Of a stretch of 36,633 bases of DNA, positions 15,561-24,056 are shown piece by piece (the first letter of the stretch is position 1; each line of letters starts with the position of its first letter). The notes beneath the pieces are model-generated. The model had not been told where the DNA came from and did no database searches. It saw nothing but the letters and a program-made list of their open reading frames with translations. Made by a program: the position numbers and the translations under genes. Source of the DNA: Streptomyces viridosporus (GTDB lineage: Bacteria; Actinomycetota; Actinomycetes; Streptomycetales; Streptomycetaceae); assembly GCF_002078235.1 (NCBI RefSeq), contig NZ_MSGP01000088.1:1-36633 (forward strand), written 5' to 3'.

Positions 15561-15615
15561 GTTCAACGGTCGTTCAGCGGTCTTTCAGCAGCCGCGTCAA
15601 TGGTGTTCACGCGTA
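15561..15615 (+). repeat. 11-bp direct-repeat array (SARP- or PhoP-type operator candidate)
   Basis: Units start at 15561 (GTTCAACGGTC), 15572 (GTTCAGCGGTC), 15583 (TTTCAGCAGCC) and 15605 (GTTCACGCGTA); the slot at 15594 is degenerate (GCGTCAATGGT) but keeps the phase. Four of five 11-base slots share a TTCA core. Such 11-bp phased direct repeats are typical of both SARP binding sites and PHO boxes in Streptomyces. The array lies 87 bases upstream of the protease start and next to the SARP gene. Confidence 0.65.
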
Positions 15616-15701
15616 CCGGATCGAACGGGTGGCCGGTGGGTGAGGTGTGTGCTCGCCACCGCCCGTGTTCTGTCTCCCTCTCGCGAACAGAAGGACAAGT
15701 C

Positions 15702-16520
15702 TTGAGAATCCGTACCTGCGTGACCGTGGCCGCCATCGTCGGCGCGAGCCTTTTCGGTGTGGGCGCGCCGTCTGCGACGGCGGAGGAGGGGCTCGGAGTG
15801 GCCGGCCCGGTCGGCTCCACCGGGGAGGGGGTGTCCGAATCCCCGGCGGTCGTGAACGGCGAGGTCGCGGCATCGGCGGACGGCATCGCCGCGATCCTGT
15901 ACGACAACGCCGACGCGGGTACCGGGCGGGGCAACCTGCTCTGCACCGGCTCCATCATCGCCGAGCGCTGGATCCTCACGGCGAAGCACTGTTTCACGGG
16001 CAGCGTGGGCCAGGACGCCTCCAAGATCCAGGTACGGGTCAAGAGCACGAAGTACAACGAAGGCGGCGGCGTCATCCAGGTCGATGACATCAAGTGGCGC
16101 ACCAACCACGACATCGCCCTGCTCCACCTGACCCGTGACGCCAATTCCGAGCACGTGCGCCTGGCGAGCGCCAGCCCCGTCGAGGGCACCACCAACTACA
16201 TCTTCGGCTGGGGCTCGCAGAGCAAGCTCTACGGTGCGCCGTCGAAGAGCCTCAAGCGGGCGACGATCAAGGTCACGGACATCGACAGCACGGACATCCT
16301 GGGCGTGGGCCGCGGCATCCGGAGTTCCGCGGGCAACGGCATGGCCTGCTCCGGTGACTCCGGCGGCCCGCAGTTCAAGCTCGTCGACGGCAAGCGCTAC
16401 CAGGTCGGTGTGACCTCCGGCGTCACCTACCGGCTGAGCGACAACGTCTGTGTCGGTCCGATGTGGTCCGCCACCGTTCCCACCAGCCTCGACTGGATCA
16501 AGGGCGTCACCGGTCTCTAA
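15702..16520 (+). CDS. Secreted trypsin-like (S1 family) serine protease
   Basis: The 272-residue preprotein starts at TTG 15702, six bases after AAGGA, giving the signal peptide RTCVTVAAIVGASLFGVG with probable cleavage after SATA. The triad is visible: His96 in LTAKHC, Asp137 in NHDIALL and Ser220 in GDSGGP. Four or more cysteines fit S1 disulfides. After the signal comes a short glycine-rich stretch (about 28-50) and VVNGEVA, which may be the activation site, so it is probably made as a zymogen. Upstream in-frame GTG/ATG codons lack a ribosome-binding site and would bury the signal peptide. The 11-bp repeat array upstream suggests activator control. The specificity residue before GDSGGP (NGMACSGDSGG) was not assigned with confidence. 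Confidence 0.92.
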   Translation: MRIRTCVTVAAIVGASLFGVGAPSATAEEGLGVAGPVGSTGEGVSESPAVVNGEVAASADGIAAILYDNADAGTGRGNLLCTGSIIAERWILTAKHCFTGSVGQDASKIQVRVKSTKYNEGGGVIQVDDIKWRTNHDIALLHLTRDANSEHVRLASASPVEGTTNYIFGWGSQSKLYGAPSKSLKRATIKVTDIDSTDILGVGRGIRSSAGNGMACSGDSGGPQFKLVDGKRYQVGVTSGVTYRLSDNVCVGPMWSATVPTSLDWIKGVTGL

Positions 16521-16544
16521 CCCCGACGGCCTCGGCCTCGCGTG

Positions 16545-16573
16545 ACGGCCCGCCGACCCCGTCGGCGGGCCGT
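16545..16573 (+). terminator. Terminator after the protease gene
   Basis: ACGGCCCGCCGAC (16545-16557) pairs perfectly with GTCGGCGGGCCGT (16561-16573) across a three-base loop, followed by TCT. It ends the accessory island before proB. Confidence 0.85.
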
Positions 16574-16738
16574 TCTGCACGCGCCGACGGACGGCGGGCC
16601 CCGCCTCCCTCCCCGCGTACGCCGCCGGCCCCGGTCGCACGGCGCCGTCTGCAGTGTGGACCGGCGACGCGCGACGCGCCCCGCTTCACGTAGATTGCTG
16701 GACGGGGCGACCGATCGACGCGAGGGACGGACGGCAAG

Positions 16739-17866
16739 GTGTCAGGCGCAAGGCAGGCCGTGGGCGAGGCCCGCAGGATCGTCGTCAAGGTCGGGTCCTC
16801 GTCGCTGACCACCGCGGCGGGCGGCCTGGACGCCGACCGCGTGGACGCCCTCGTCGACGTGCTGGCGAAGGTGCGCAGCGGCGGGGAGCGGGAGCTCGTC
16901 CTGGTCTCCTCCGGTGCCATCGCCGCCGGCCTCGCCCCGCTGGGCCTGCGCCGCCGCCCCAGGGACCTCGCCCGCCAGCAGGCCGCCGCCAGCGTCGGCC
17001 AGGGCCTGCTGGTCGCCCGCTACACCGCCTCCTTCGCCCGCTACGGCGTCCGGGTCGGCCAGGTGCTGCTGACGTCCGACGACATGAGCCGCCGCGCCCA
17101 CCACCGCAACGCCTCCCGCACCCTCGACAAGCTGCTGGCGATGGGCGCCTTCCCGATCGTCAACGAGAACGACACCGTCGCCACCGACGAGATCCGCTTC
17201 GGCGACAACGACCGCCTCGCCGCCCTCGTCGCCCATCTGGTCCACGCCGACCTGCTGGTGCTGCTCTCCGACGTCGACGGCGTGTACGACGGCGACCCGG
17301 CCCGGCCCGGCACCTCGCGGATAGCCGAGGTGTGCGGCCCCGAGGACCTCGCCCACGTCGAGATCGGCAGCACCGGCCGGGCCGGCGTCGGCACGGGCGG
17401 CATGGTCACCAAGGTCGAGGCCGCCCGGATCGCCGCCGCCGCCGGCATCCCGGTGGTGCTGACCAGCGCGGTCCACGCGGCCGACGCCCTGGCCGGCGGT
17501 GACACCGGCACCTACTTCCACCCCACCGGCCGCCGCTTCGCCGACCGGTTGCTGTGGCTCCAGCACGCGTCCACCCCGCAGGGCTCGCTCACCCTGGACG
17601 ACGGGGCGGTGCGCGCGGTCGTGCAACGCCGCAAGTCGCTGCTGCCGGCCGGCATCGCCGGCGTCGAGGGCGAGTTCAGCGCGGGCGACCCGGTCGAACT
17701 GCGGGACGGCGAGGGGCGGGCGGTGGCGCGCGGACTCGTCAACTTCGACGCCAAGGAGATCCCCCTCCTGATCGGCCGCTCGACCCGGGAACTCGCCCGG
17801 GACCTCGGACCGGAGTACGAACGCGAGGTCGTACACAGGGACGATCTGGTGGTCCTGCATCCGTAA
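16739..17866 (+). CDS. proB: Glutamate 5-kinase
   Basis: ProB phosphorylates glutamate with ATP, the first step of proline synthesis. The 375-residue protein has the amino-acid-kinase domain (about 10-265: RIVVKVGSSSLT, VSSGAIAAG, NENDTVATDEIRFGDND, GTGGMVTK) and a C-terminal PUA domain (about 285-365). Length is standard. GTG 16739 follows GAGGGA at a workable distance. TAGATT at 16691-16696 may be a -10 element, without a clear -35. proA follows after one small gene, so the pathway genes are neighbours but separately promoted. Confidence 0.96.
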   Translation: MSGARQAVGEARRIVVKVGSSSLTTAAGGLDADRVDALVDVLAKVRSGGERELVLVSSGAIAAGLAPLGLRRRPRDLARQQAAASVGQGLLVARYTASFARYGVRVGQVLLTSDDMSRRAHHRNASRTLDKLLAMGAFPIVNENDTVATDEIRFGDNDRLAALVAHLVHADLLVLLSDVDGVYDGDPARPGTSRIAEVCGPEDLAHVEIGSTGRAGVGTGGMVTKVEAARIAAAAGIPVVLTSAVHAADALAGGDTGTYFHPTGRRFADRLLWLQHASTPQGSLTLDDGAVRAVVQRRKSLLPAGIAGVEGEFSAGDPVELRDGEGRAVARGLVNFDAKEIPLLIGRSTRELARDLGPEYEREVVHRDDLVVLHP

Positions 17867-17998
17867 TGTGCTGAATCGTCCGCCCCCGGTGGTGGACGTT
17901 CCGCAAAACCGCCCCACGAGCCCCGGCGGCCTGCTCAACTTTGTCCCAGGGACACATCCGCCCGGCCCCACGGCCGGTCCGCGCGTGAAGGAGGCGTC

Positions 17999-18466
17999 GT
18001 GAGACGAGTGCGCCCCGGGACGACGGCGTCTCCTGGCGGTGCGGGCTCCCGCGCGCCCGGCGCCGGGCGCGCCCTGGCCGGCGTCGCGCCCGGGGACCGC
18101 TTCCCGGGCGGCGAGCCGCGCGAGCTCCCGCGCCTGTGGCACGTCACCCTCAGCGTCTCCGGTGAACCGGCCCCGGTCGCCGAGGTCCGGCGGGCCCTGG
18201 AGCAGCTCGCCCACGACCACCCCTTCCTGCTGACCAGCCGGTACGCCGACGACCACGCGGAGATCCGCTACTGGGAGGAGGCACGCGACCTGCACGACGC
18301 GGCCGCCGTGGCGCTGCGCCTGTGGGGCGAGCACCGGCGGACCGCGGGGCTGCCGCCCTGGGAGATCGTCGGCCTGGAGGTCATCGACCGGGCCACCTAC
18401 CACCAGCGCATCGCCGCGGGGTACGGACCGGCCCCGGCGACACCCGTCGGGGTGCATCCGTTCTGA
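17999..18466 (+). CDS. Conserved protein of unknown function between proB and proA
   Basis: The 155-residue protein is not recognised as any enzyme. A strong ribosome-binding site (AAGGAGG, 17988-17994) fixes GTG 17999 as the start. The first 45 residues are Gly/Pro/Arg-rich and probably disordered. The remaining 110 form a compact alpha/beta-looking domain: [55 protein letters not shown] and [11 protein letters not shown]. No membrane segment is seen. It lies 132 bases after proB and 85 bases before proA, so a link with proline synthesis is possible by position only. Confidence 0.8.
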   Translation: MRRVRPGTTASPGGAGSRAPGAGRALAGVAPGDRFPGGEPRELPRLWHVTLSVSGEPAPVAEVRRALEQLAHDHPFLLTSRYADDHAEIRYWEEARDLHDAAAVALRLWGEHRRTAGLPPWEIVGLEVIDRATYHQRIAAGYGPAPATPVGVHPF

Positions 18467-18539
18467 ACGTGGATCGCGGGGTTCCCGACCGTATGTCTCG
18501 GTGTTCGGGACGACCGCCGCCGACGTCCGTCGCCCGCAC

Positions 18540-18545
18540 TACCCT
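18540..18545 (+). promoter_or_regulatory. -10 hexamer of proA (predicted leaderless)
   Basis: TACCCT is followed by six bases (TCCCCT) and then the ATG of proA, so transcription should begin at the A of the start codon. The -35 region is not recognisable. Confidence 0.45.
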
Positions 18546-18551
18546 TCCCCT

Positions 18552-19838
18552 ATGACCATGCTCTCCCCGTACGACTCGATGTCCCCGGTCAACCAGGCCG
18601 CCTACCGGGCCAAGGGCGCCGCCGCCACCCTCGCGCCGCTGCCGCGTGCCGCGAAGGACGACGCGCTGCTCGCCGTCGCGGACGCGCTGGAGGTCCGGGC
18701 GAGCGAGATCGTCGAGGCCAACGCCCAGGACGTGGCCAAGGCGCGCGAGGCCGGCACCAGCGACGGCATGGTCGACCGGCTCACGCTCACCCCGGAGCGG
18801 GTGCGCGCCATCGCCTCCGACGTGCGGGACGTGGCCGCGCTGCCCGACCCGGTCGGCGAGGTCGTCCGCGGCTCCACGCTGCCCAACGGCATCGACCTGC
18901 GCCAGGTCCGGGTGCCGCTCGGTGTCGTCGGGATCATCTACGAGGGCCGGCCGAACGTGACGGTCGACGCCGCCGCCCTGTGCCTGAAGTCCGGCAACGC
19001 GGTGCTGCTGCGCGGCTCGTCCTCCGCCTACCGGTCGAACACCGCGCTGGTGCGCGTGCTGCGCGACGCCGTGCACGGCGCCGGGCTGCCCGCCGACGCG
19101 GTGCAGCTGGTGCCCGGCGAGAGCCGGGACAGCGTGCACGAGCTGATGCGCGCCCGCGGCCTGGTCGACGTGCTCATCCCGCGCGGCGGCGCCTCCCTGA
19201 TCAACACGATCGTCCAGGAGTCGGTCGTCCCGGTCATCGAGACCGGCACCGGCAACTGCCACGTCTACGTCGACGCGCAGGCCGACCTCGACACGGCCGT
19301 GGAGATCCTGGTCAACTCCAAGGCCCAGCGGGTCGGCGTCTGCAACGCCGCGGAGACCCTGCTGGTCCACCAGGACATCGCCGCCGAGTTCCTGCCGCGC
19401 GCCCTGGACGCCCTGGCCGACGCCGGGGTCACGGTGCACGCCGACGAGCGCGTGATGGCCCACGCCAAGGAGTCCCGCGCGACGGTCGTGGAGGCCACGG
19501 CGGAGGACTGGGAGACCGAGTACCTCTCGTACGACATCGCCGCCGCCGTCGTCGACTCCCTCGACAAGGCCGTCGAGCACATCCGGCTGTGGACCTCCGG
19601 CCACACCGAGGCCATCGTCACCACCTCGCAGACGGCCGCCCGCCGCTTCACCCAGTTGGTGGACTCCACCACGGTCGCGGTGAACGCCTCCACCCGCTTC
19701 ACCGACGGCGGCCAGTTCGGCTTCGGCGCCGAGATCGGCATCTCCACGCAGAAGCTGCACGCCCGGGGGCCGATGGGCCTGCCCGAGCTGACCAGCACGA
19801 AGTACATCGTCACCGGCGACGGTCACGTACGGCGCTGA
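18552..19838 (+). CDS. proA: Glutamate-5-semialdehyde dehydrogenase (gamma-glutamyl phosphate reductase)
   Basis: ProA reduces gamma-glutamyl phosphate with NADPH, the second step of proline synthesis. The 428-residue protein shows the aldehyde-dehydrogenase fold motifs of the family: [40 protein letters not shown], the catalytic Cys264 in [11 protein letters not shown], and [20 protein letters not shown] 18552 is preferred because TACCCT lies exactly six bases upstream and no ribosome-binding site exists, so the message is probably leaderless; ATG 18558 is a close alternative. A start at 18501 would add residues not typical of the family. Confidence 0.95.
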   Translation: MTMLSPYDSMSPVNQAAYRAKGAAATLAPLPRAAKDDALLAVADALEVRASEIVEANAQDVAKAREAGTSDGMVDRLTLTPERVRAIASDVRDVAALPDPVGEVVRGSTLPNGIDLRQVRVPLGVVGIIYEGRPNVTVDAAALCLKSGNAVLLRGSSSAYRSNTALVRVLRDAVHGAGLPADAVQLVPGESRDSVHELMRARGLVDVLIPRGGASLINTIVQESVVPVIETGTGNCHVYVDAQADLDTAVEILVNSKAQRVGVCNAAETLLVHQDIAAEFLPRALDALADAGVTVHADERVMAHAKESRATVVEATAEDWETEYLSYDIAAAVVDSLDKAVEHIRLWTSGHTEAIVTTSQTAARRFTQLVDSTTVAVNASTRFTDGGQFGFGAEIGISTQKLHARGPMGLPELTSTKYIVTGDGHVRR

Positions 19839-19950
19839 ACCGCGCCCGCGCGGGAGCCGGCGGCGGGGGCGGCGGAGGGGCCGTCCCCGGCAGGCGGATG
19901 AATTTCCATACCGTCTGCCCAAAATGACCCCCCAGGTCTACTCTGGATCC

Positions 19951-20505
19951 GTGCCGGAGGACGTGGGGGGTACGCCGTTCCCTGACGGCTGGGAGCCCGA
20001 CGACGACCACGACCGCGGAGCGTCGGACGAAGAGTTCGCCTCCGTGGTCTTCGACGAGGCCTTCGTCCGCGCGGCCGAGGTGCACGAGCCGACCGCCGTG
20101 GAGCGCCTCCTGGCCGCCGCGCAGGCCAGGGCCGAGGCCGAGGCCCGCCGGACCCGCCCGCACGGCGAGCGGTACGACGACGGGTACGGCCGCCACCGGG
20201 GCGGCCCCGGCTTCGAGGACCCGGACGACGACCCCGACGCCCCGGAGGACGGCTACGGCTCCCCGGGCCCGTACGGCAGGCAGGTCCGCTGGCACCGCCC
20301 CGTGGCCTGGATACTCGCCCTGGTGATGGGCATCGGCATGGTCGCGCTCGCCTTCTCGGCCGTCTACCGGGGCGCCTCCTCCCACCGCCAGGACCAGGTC
20401 CCGTCCCCCGCCTCCACCGGCCTGGAACAGGGCGGCGGGGCGGCCCCGTCCGCCTCCGCCGACTACTCCCAGCCGGCCGTCCCGGTGATTCCGAGCAGCC
20501 CCTGA
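19951..20505 (+). CDS. Single-pass membrane protein with SVVFDE motif, unknown function (A)
   Basis: The 184-residue protein is not of known function. Its acidic N-terminal half contains EFASVVFDEAFVRAAEVHEP, a pattern repeated in the next gene (SVVFDESFIRAARLQEY). Then come an Ala/Arg-rich helix, a Gly/Asp/Tyr-rich linker, one membrane segment VAWILALVMGIGMVALAF (about 121-138) and a Ser/Pro-rich outer tail. GTG 19951 is preferred over ATG 19924: TACTCT stands exactly six bases before the GTG, which points to a leaderless transcript, and the extra residues have no support. It follows proA. Confidence 0.75.
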   Translation: MPEDVGGTPFPDGWEPDDDHDRGASDEEFASVVFDEAFVRAAEVHEPTAVERLLAAAQARAEAEARRTRPHGERYDDGYGRHRGGPGFEDPDDDPDAPEDGYGSPGPYGRQVRWHRPVAWILALVMGIGMVALAFSAVYRGASSHRQDQVPSPASTGLEQGGGAAPSASADYSQPAVPVIPSSP

Positions 20506-20559
20506 GACCGGGCGACCGCCCTGGTGGGAAGCTGCCGGAACTTGGCGCGCGGCAGGGCG

Positions 20560-20587
20560 TTTACCCGCGCCCCCCGGGACCTACCCT
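20560..20587 (+). promoter_or_regulatory. Promoter of membrane protein B (predicted leaderless)
   Basis: TTTACC (20560-20565) and TACCCT (20582-20587) are 16 bases apart, and the ATG 20594 follows after six bases. There is no ribosome-binding site. Confidence 0.5.
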
Positions 20588-20593
20588 GAAGAT

Positions 20594-21664
20594 ATGGGAG
20601 GGCCTTCGGACCCGCCCGAGGGGGCGCCCGAGGGAGCCCCCGGAGGTGGAGAGGACGAGTACGGGTCCGTCGTCTTCGACGAGTCCTTCATCCGTGCTGC
20701 CCGGCTCCAGGAGTACTCCGCCCGGGAGCGCCTCACCGACCACGCGCCCGCCGTCCGCCGCCGTCCGCCCCTGCGCCACGGCCTGTCCCGGCCGGCGCTG
20801 ATCCTGTTCCTGCTGATCGTCGTGGCCTTCGGCACCGCGATCTACATGGGGGTACGCCATCCCTACCAGGCGCCCGCGGCCGGGGAGCAGGCCGAGCCCC
20901 TGCGGATGACCGTCGTCCCGCTGGCCCCCCGCGACGAGGTGCCCGGCACCAGCGACCCCGAACAGCTCTACGCGAGCAGTCCGGCGGCCGGGTTCCGCGT
21001 CGGCGCGGAGGGGGTGACGCTCCCGGCGTCCCGGCGCACCGCGCACTTCTCGGACAGCCAGGTCATGAACGCGCTGACCATCACGAAGGACTACCTCGTG
21101 CGGTCCTCCCTGAACCCCGAGGTGCTCACCGGCGGCGAGACGCGCTCCGTGCGGGTGCTGCTCGACCCCGCCCAGCTGGACCAGTTCGACCGGAGCTTCG
21201 CCCGGCCCGCCGCCGACGGACGGCACGCGCCCACCGGATGGCTGGTCCGCCTCGACCCCTCCCGCGCGGAGCTGGCCGCCCCCGAGGTCCGGGTCCGGGG
21301 CACGATGCGGGCCTCCGAGGCGGACTCCTCCACCCTGGAGGTCGCCACGGACCACACGTTCGCGTACGCGGTGCGGCCGGCCGGCGCGGACCGGGGCGCC
21401 GAGGCCTCCCTGTTCACGGTCCGGCGCGAGCTGCTCCTCCGCTTCGACCGCGACGACCTGCGCCTGCACCAGGCGCAGGTGGTCCTCTCCGAGGTCCAGG
21501 CCGGCCCCCTGTCCTGCGCCGAGGACTCCGCGGCCCGGCTGCGTCCCCTCCTCGCCGGCCGGACGGCCGAGGAGGGCGGCCCCGCCGGCACCGACCCCTA
21601 CGCCACGGGCGGCACACCGGCGCTGTGCGGCACCCTGGCGCCGGGTGCGCAACCGAAGCTGTGA
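20594..21664 (+). CDS. Membrane-anchored protein with SVVFDE motif, unknown function (B)
   Basis: The 356-residue protein has the same layout as its upstream neighbour but a larger outer part: a Pro/Gly-rich N-terminus, YGSVVFDESFIRAARLQEYS (about 23-42), a membrane segment PALILFLLIVVAFGTAIYMG (about 71-90) and an extracytoplasmic domain of about 260 residues. The outer domain contains SDSQVMNALTITKDYLVRSSL and two cysteines near the C-terminus (CAED, LCGTL) that could form a disulfide. No catalytic motif was recognised. The gene is convergent with the M48 protease gene, with 19 bases between stop codons and a small GGCGCC hairpin there. Confidence 0.8.
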   Translation: MGGPSDPPEGAPEGAPGGGEDEYGSVVFDESFIRAARLQEYSARERLTDHAPAVRRRPPLRHGLSRPALILFLLIVVAFGTAIYMGVRHPYQAPAAGEQAEPLRMTVVPLAPRDEVPGTSDPEQLYASSPAAGFRVGAEGVTLPASRRTAHFSDSQVMNALTITKDYLVRSSLNPEVLTGGETRSVRVLLDPAQLDQFDRSFARPAADGRHAPTGWLVRLDPSRAELAAPEVRVRGTMRASEADSSTLEVATDHTFAYAVRPAGADRGAEASLFTVRRELLLRFDRDDLRLHQAQVVLSEVQAGPLSCAEDSAARLRPLLAGRTAEEGGPAGTDPYATGGTPALCGTLAPGAQPKL

Positions 21665-21683
21665 GGGGGGCCGCCCCGGCGCC

Positions 21684-22799
21684 TCAGGCGCCGTCGCGCG
21701 GCGGGCCGTCGTCCGCCGGACCCGGCGCCGTGCCCGGGTCCTTCGGCGGCCGGGGAGCCGAGGAGGTGAAGCCGCCGAAGCCGCGGCGGACCCGGTCGCC
21801 CAGGTCTCCGGCGCCGCCCGCGATGTCGCTGACCAGCTTCATCAGCGGATCCTTGGAGTTCCTCACCTCGCCGGCGTAGCTGCTCGCCGACTCCCGCCAC
21901 GAGTCCCGCACCGAGGTGTCCTTGTCCTCGTCGCGGCGCGGGTAGTGGCCGTCCATGATCCGCTGGTGGTCCCGCGTGGCCGCCCACTTCTTCAGCTCGG
22001 CCGCCCGCACGGCGGCGAAGGGGTGGGAACGGGGCAGCACGTTGAGGATCTTCAGCACCGAGTCGCGCAGGTCGCCCCCGGCCTCGTACTCGTCGGCCTG
22101 CTCCAGGAACGCGTCCACGTTCATCTCGTGCAGGTGGTTGCCGCCCGCGATCTTCATCAGGCCGCGCATCGAGGCCTGGAGGTCCTGGCCCACCAGCAGC
22201 CCCGCGCGGTCCGCGGACAGCTCCGACTTGCGGAACCACTCGCGCAGCGCCGTCACGATCGCCATGATCGCGACATTGCCGAGCGGGATCCAGGCGACCC
22301 GGACCGCGAGGGACGTCAGGAACAGCAGGACCGTCCGGTACACCGCGTGCCCGGACAGCGCGTGCCCGACCTCGTGTCCGACGACCGCCCGCATCTCCTC
22401 CTCGTCGAGCAGCTCGACCAGTCCCGTGGTGACCACGATGATCGGCTCGTCCATGCCGATGCACATCGCGTTCGGCGTCGGGTCCTGGTTGACGTACATC
22501 GGCGGGACCTTCTCCAGGTCCAGGATGTAGCAGGCGTCCCGCAGCATGTCGTTGAGGTGCGCGAACTGCCGGTCCGAGACGCGCACCGAGTCGGACAGGA
22601 ACAGCAGCCTCAGGCTCCGCTCGGGCAGCAGCCCGCTCAGGGCCTTGAACACCGTGTCGAAGCCGCTCAGCTTGCGCAGCGCCACCAGCGCGGAGCGGTC
22701 GGCCGGGTGCTCGTACGCACGCGAGGAGATTCCGGGGAAGCGCCTGCGCTGCCTGCCCGGCACGCTCTCGTGCCCGTTGTGCTGATGGCCGTCGGACAT
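21684..22799 (-). CDS. HtpX-like M48-family membrane zinc metalloprotease
   Basis: The 371-residue protein has the zinc motif HEVGH at 142-146 and the third ligand Glu193 in SELSADRAG, as in HtpX/Ste24 proteases. Two hydrophobic stretches follow the zinc site (about 155-190). An N-terminal domain (30-110) and an Asp/Arg-rich C-terminal tail complete it. HtpX-type enzymes degrade misfolded membrane proteins; the substrates here are unknown. The ATG at 22799 starts MSDGHQHNGH and has GGGGGAA five bases upstream; the longer frame to 23165 has no support. It is convergent with membrane protein B. Confidence 0.88.
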   Translation of the reverse strand: MSDGHQHNGHESVPGRQRRRFPGISSRAYEHPADRSALVALRKLSGFDTVFKALSGLLPERSLRLLFLSDSVRVSDRQFAHLNDMLRDACYILDLEKVPPMYVNQDPTPNAMCIGMDEPIIVVTTGLVELLDEEEMRAVVGHEVGHALSGHAVYRTVLLFLTSLAVRVAWIPLGNVAIMAIVTALREWFRKSELSADRAGLLVGQDLQASMRGLMKIAGGNHLHEMNVDAFLEQADEYEAGGDLRDSVLKILNVLPRSHPFAAVRAAELKKWAATRDHQRIMDGHYPRRDEDKDTSVRDSWRESASSYAGEVRNSKDPLMKLVSDIAGGAGDLGDRVRRGFGGFTSSAPRPPKDPGTAPGPADDGPPRDGA

Positions 22800-23082
22800 G
22801 TTTCCCCCATGTGCGTCTGAGTGGCCCTTGCGGCCCCTGTGCGGCCCTTCGTTCCTCCGAGGCGAAGCCCAGCCTAGGCGCAGAGACCGCGGACGGGCAG
22901 TGCGGAAGGGCGCGGCACCGCGTGGTCCGTCGTTGCGCGGCTCCGGGCAGAAGGACGACCGGAGGCACCGGAAAGGTTGCCCGCCGCCCGTAACGGCGGA
23001 GTCGGCGTGAGCGGCGCGAACGCGCCCGCTTACGATGAGCTGACGTCCTTGTCCCGCCCACACGCGATAGGTCCTGTCGAAG

Positions 23083-23247
23083 ATGAGCTTCCCCAGCGCC
23101 GCTGCCCAGTTGGTCACCCTCGCCGCCGAGGGCGGAGAGCACGGCGGCAACCACCAGAGCCTCAACCCCTACCTCGTCGGCGGCTGCGCCCTGTTCATCC
23201 TGCTGCTCCTGCTGTGGATCACCACCCGCTTCAACCGCGACCGCTGA
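23083..23247 (+). CDS. 54-residue single-pass membrane protein
   Basis: A short gene starts at ATG 23083 and ends TGA 23247. The product has an N-terminal Ala/Gly/His-rich segment ([17 protein letters not shown]), one membrane helix ([17 protein letters not shown], about 33-49) and the positively charged end RFNRDR. GAAG before the ATG is a weak ribosome-binding site. Third codon positions are nearly all G or C across the reading frame, which supports coding. It lies between the M48 gene and nadD, and its function is unknown. Confidence 0.7.
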   Translation: MSFPSAAAQLVTLAAEGGEHGGNHQSLNPYLVGGCALFILLLLLWITTRFNRDR

Positions 23248-23326
23248 GCCCGTCGCGGAGGGTTCGGGCAGCCGGGACCCATCCGGCGGCCGGAGCCCAC
23301 GGGCCGGGCCGGTAGGGTCTGCACGC

Positions 23327-24040
23327 ATGGGAGAGCAGGACATGCCTACCGGTCCGGCGACGGGCACGGCCGAGGAGACGGCGGGCGGCACCGAGCGCCG
23401 CCCGGAGCCCCGCCGGACGGCCGGCGACCTCGGCGGGGGCCCGTCGGGGGCGGGCAAGCGCCGCCTCGGCGTCATGGGCGGCACCTTCGACCCGATCCAC
23501 CACGGGCACCTGGTGGCGGCCAGCGAGGTCGCCGCGCAGTTCCACCTCGACGAGGTGGTCTTCGTCCCCACCGGCCAGCCGTGGCAGAAGAGCCACCGCG
23601 CGGTCTCCGCGGCCGAGGACCGGTACCTGATGACGGTCATCGCGACCGCCGAGAACCCGCAGTTCTCCGTGAGCCGCATCGACATCGACCGCGGCGGCCC
23701 CACCTACACCGTGGACACCCTGCGCGACCTGCGTGCGCTCAACCCCGACACGGACCTGTTCTTCATCACCGGCGCCGACGCCCTCGCCCAGATCCTCACC
23801 TGGCGGGACAGTGAGGAGCTGTTCTCCCTGGCGCACTTCATCGGCGTCACCCGGCCCGGTCACCACCTGTCCGACGCGGGTCTCCCCGAGGGCGGCGTCT
23901 CCCTCGTCGAGGTCCCCGCCCTGGCGATCTCCTCGACGGACTGCCGTGCGAGAGTCGCCAAGGGAGAACCCGTCTGGTACCTGGTGCCGGACGGAGTCGT
24001 GCGCTACATCGCCAAGCGTGAGCTGTACCGCGGCGAGTGA
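23327..24040 (+). CDS. nadD: Nicotinate-nucleotide adenylyltransferase
   Basis: NadD joins nicotinate mononucleotide and ATP to make deamido-NAD. The nucleotidyltransferase motif [14 protein letters not shown] is at about 48-61 and the ISSTDCR motif near 206-212; [12 protein letters not shown] and [11 protein letters not shown] are also family features. From ATG 23327 the protein has 237 residues with a 45-residue Gly/Arg-rich extension before the core. TAGGGT at 23313-23318 lies eight bases before this ATG (near-leaderless), while ATG 23342 has GGAGAG at a proper distance, so the real start may be 23342. The LCP gene follows after 16 bases. Confidence 0.93.
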   Translation: MGEQDMPTGPATGTAEETAGGTERRPEPRRTAGDLGGGPSGAGKRRLGVMGGTFDPIHHGHLVAASEVAAQFHLDEVVFVPTGQPWQKSHRAVSAAEDRYLMTVIATAENPQFSVSRIDIDRGGPTYTVDTLRDLRALNPDTDLFFITGADALAQILTWRDSEELFSLAHFIGVTRPGHHLSDAGLPEGGVSLVEVPALAISSTDCRARVAKGEPVWYLVPDGVVRYIAKRELYRGE

Positions 24041-24056
24041 GCCGAGAGGGGCACCG

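Noticed and set aside
3224..16520. Prophage, insertion sequence or integrative element in the obg-proB interval
   Set aside because: No transposase, integrase, terminal inverted repeats or target-site duplications were seen; nearby tRNA genes are not adjacent to the island.
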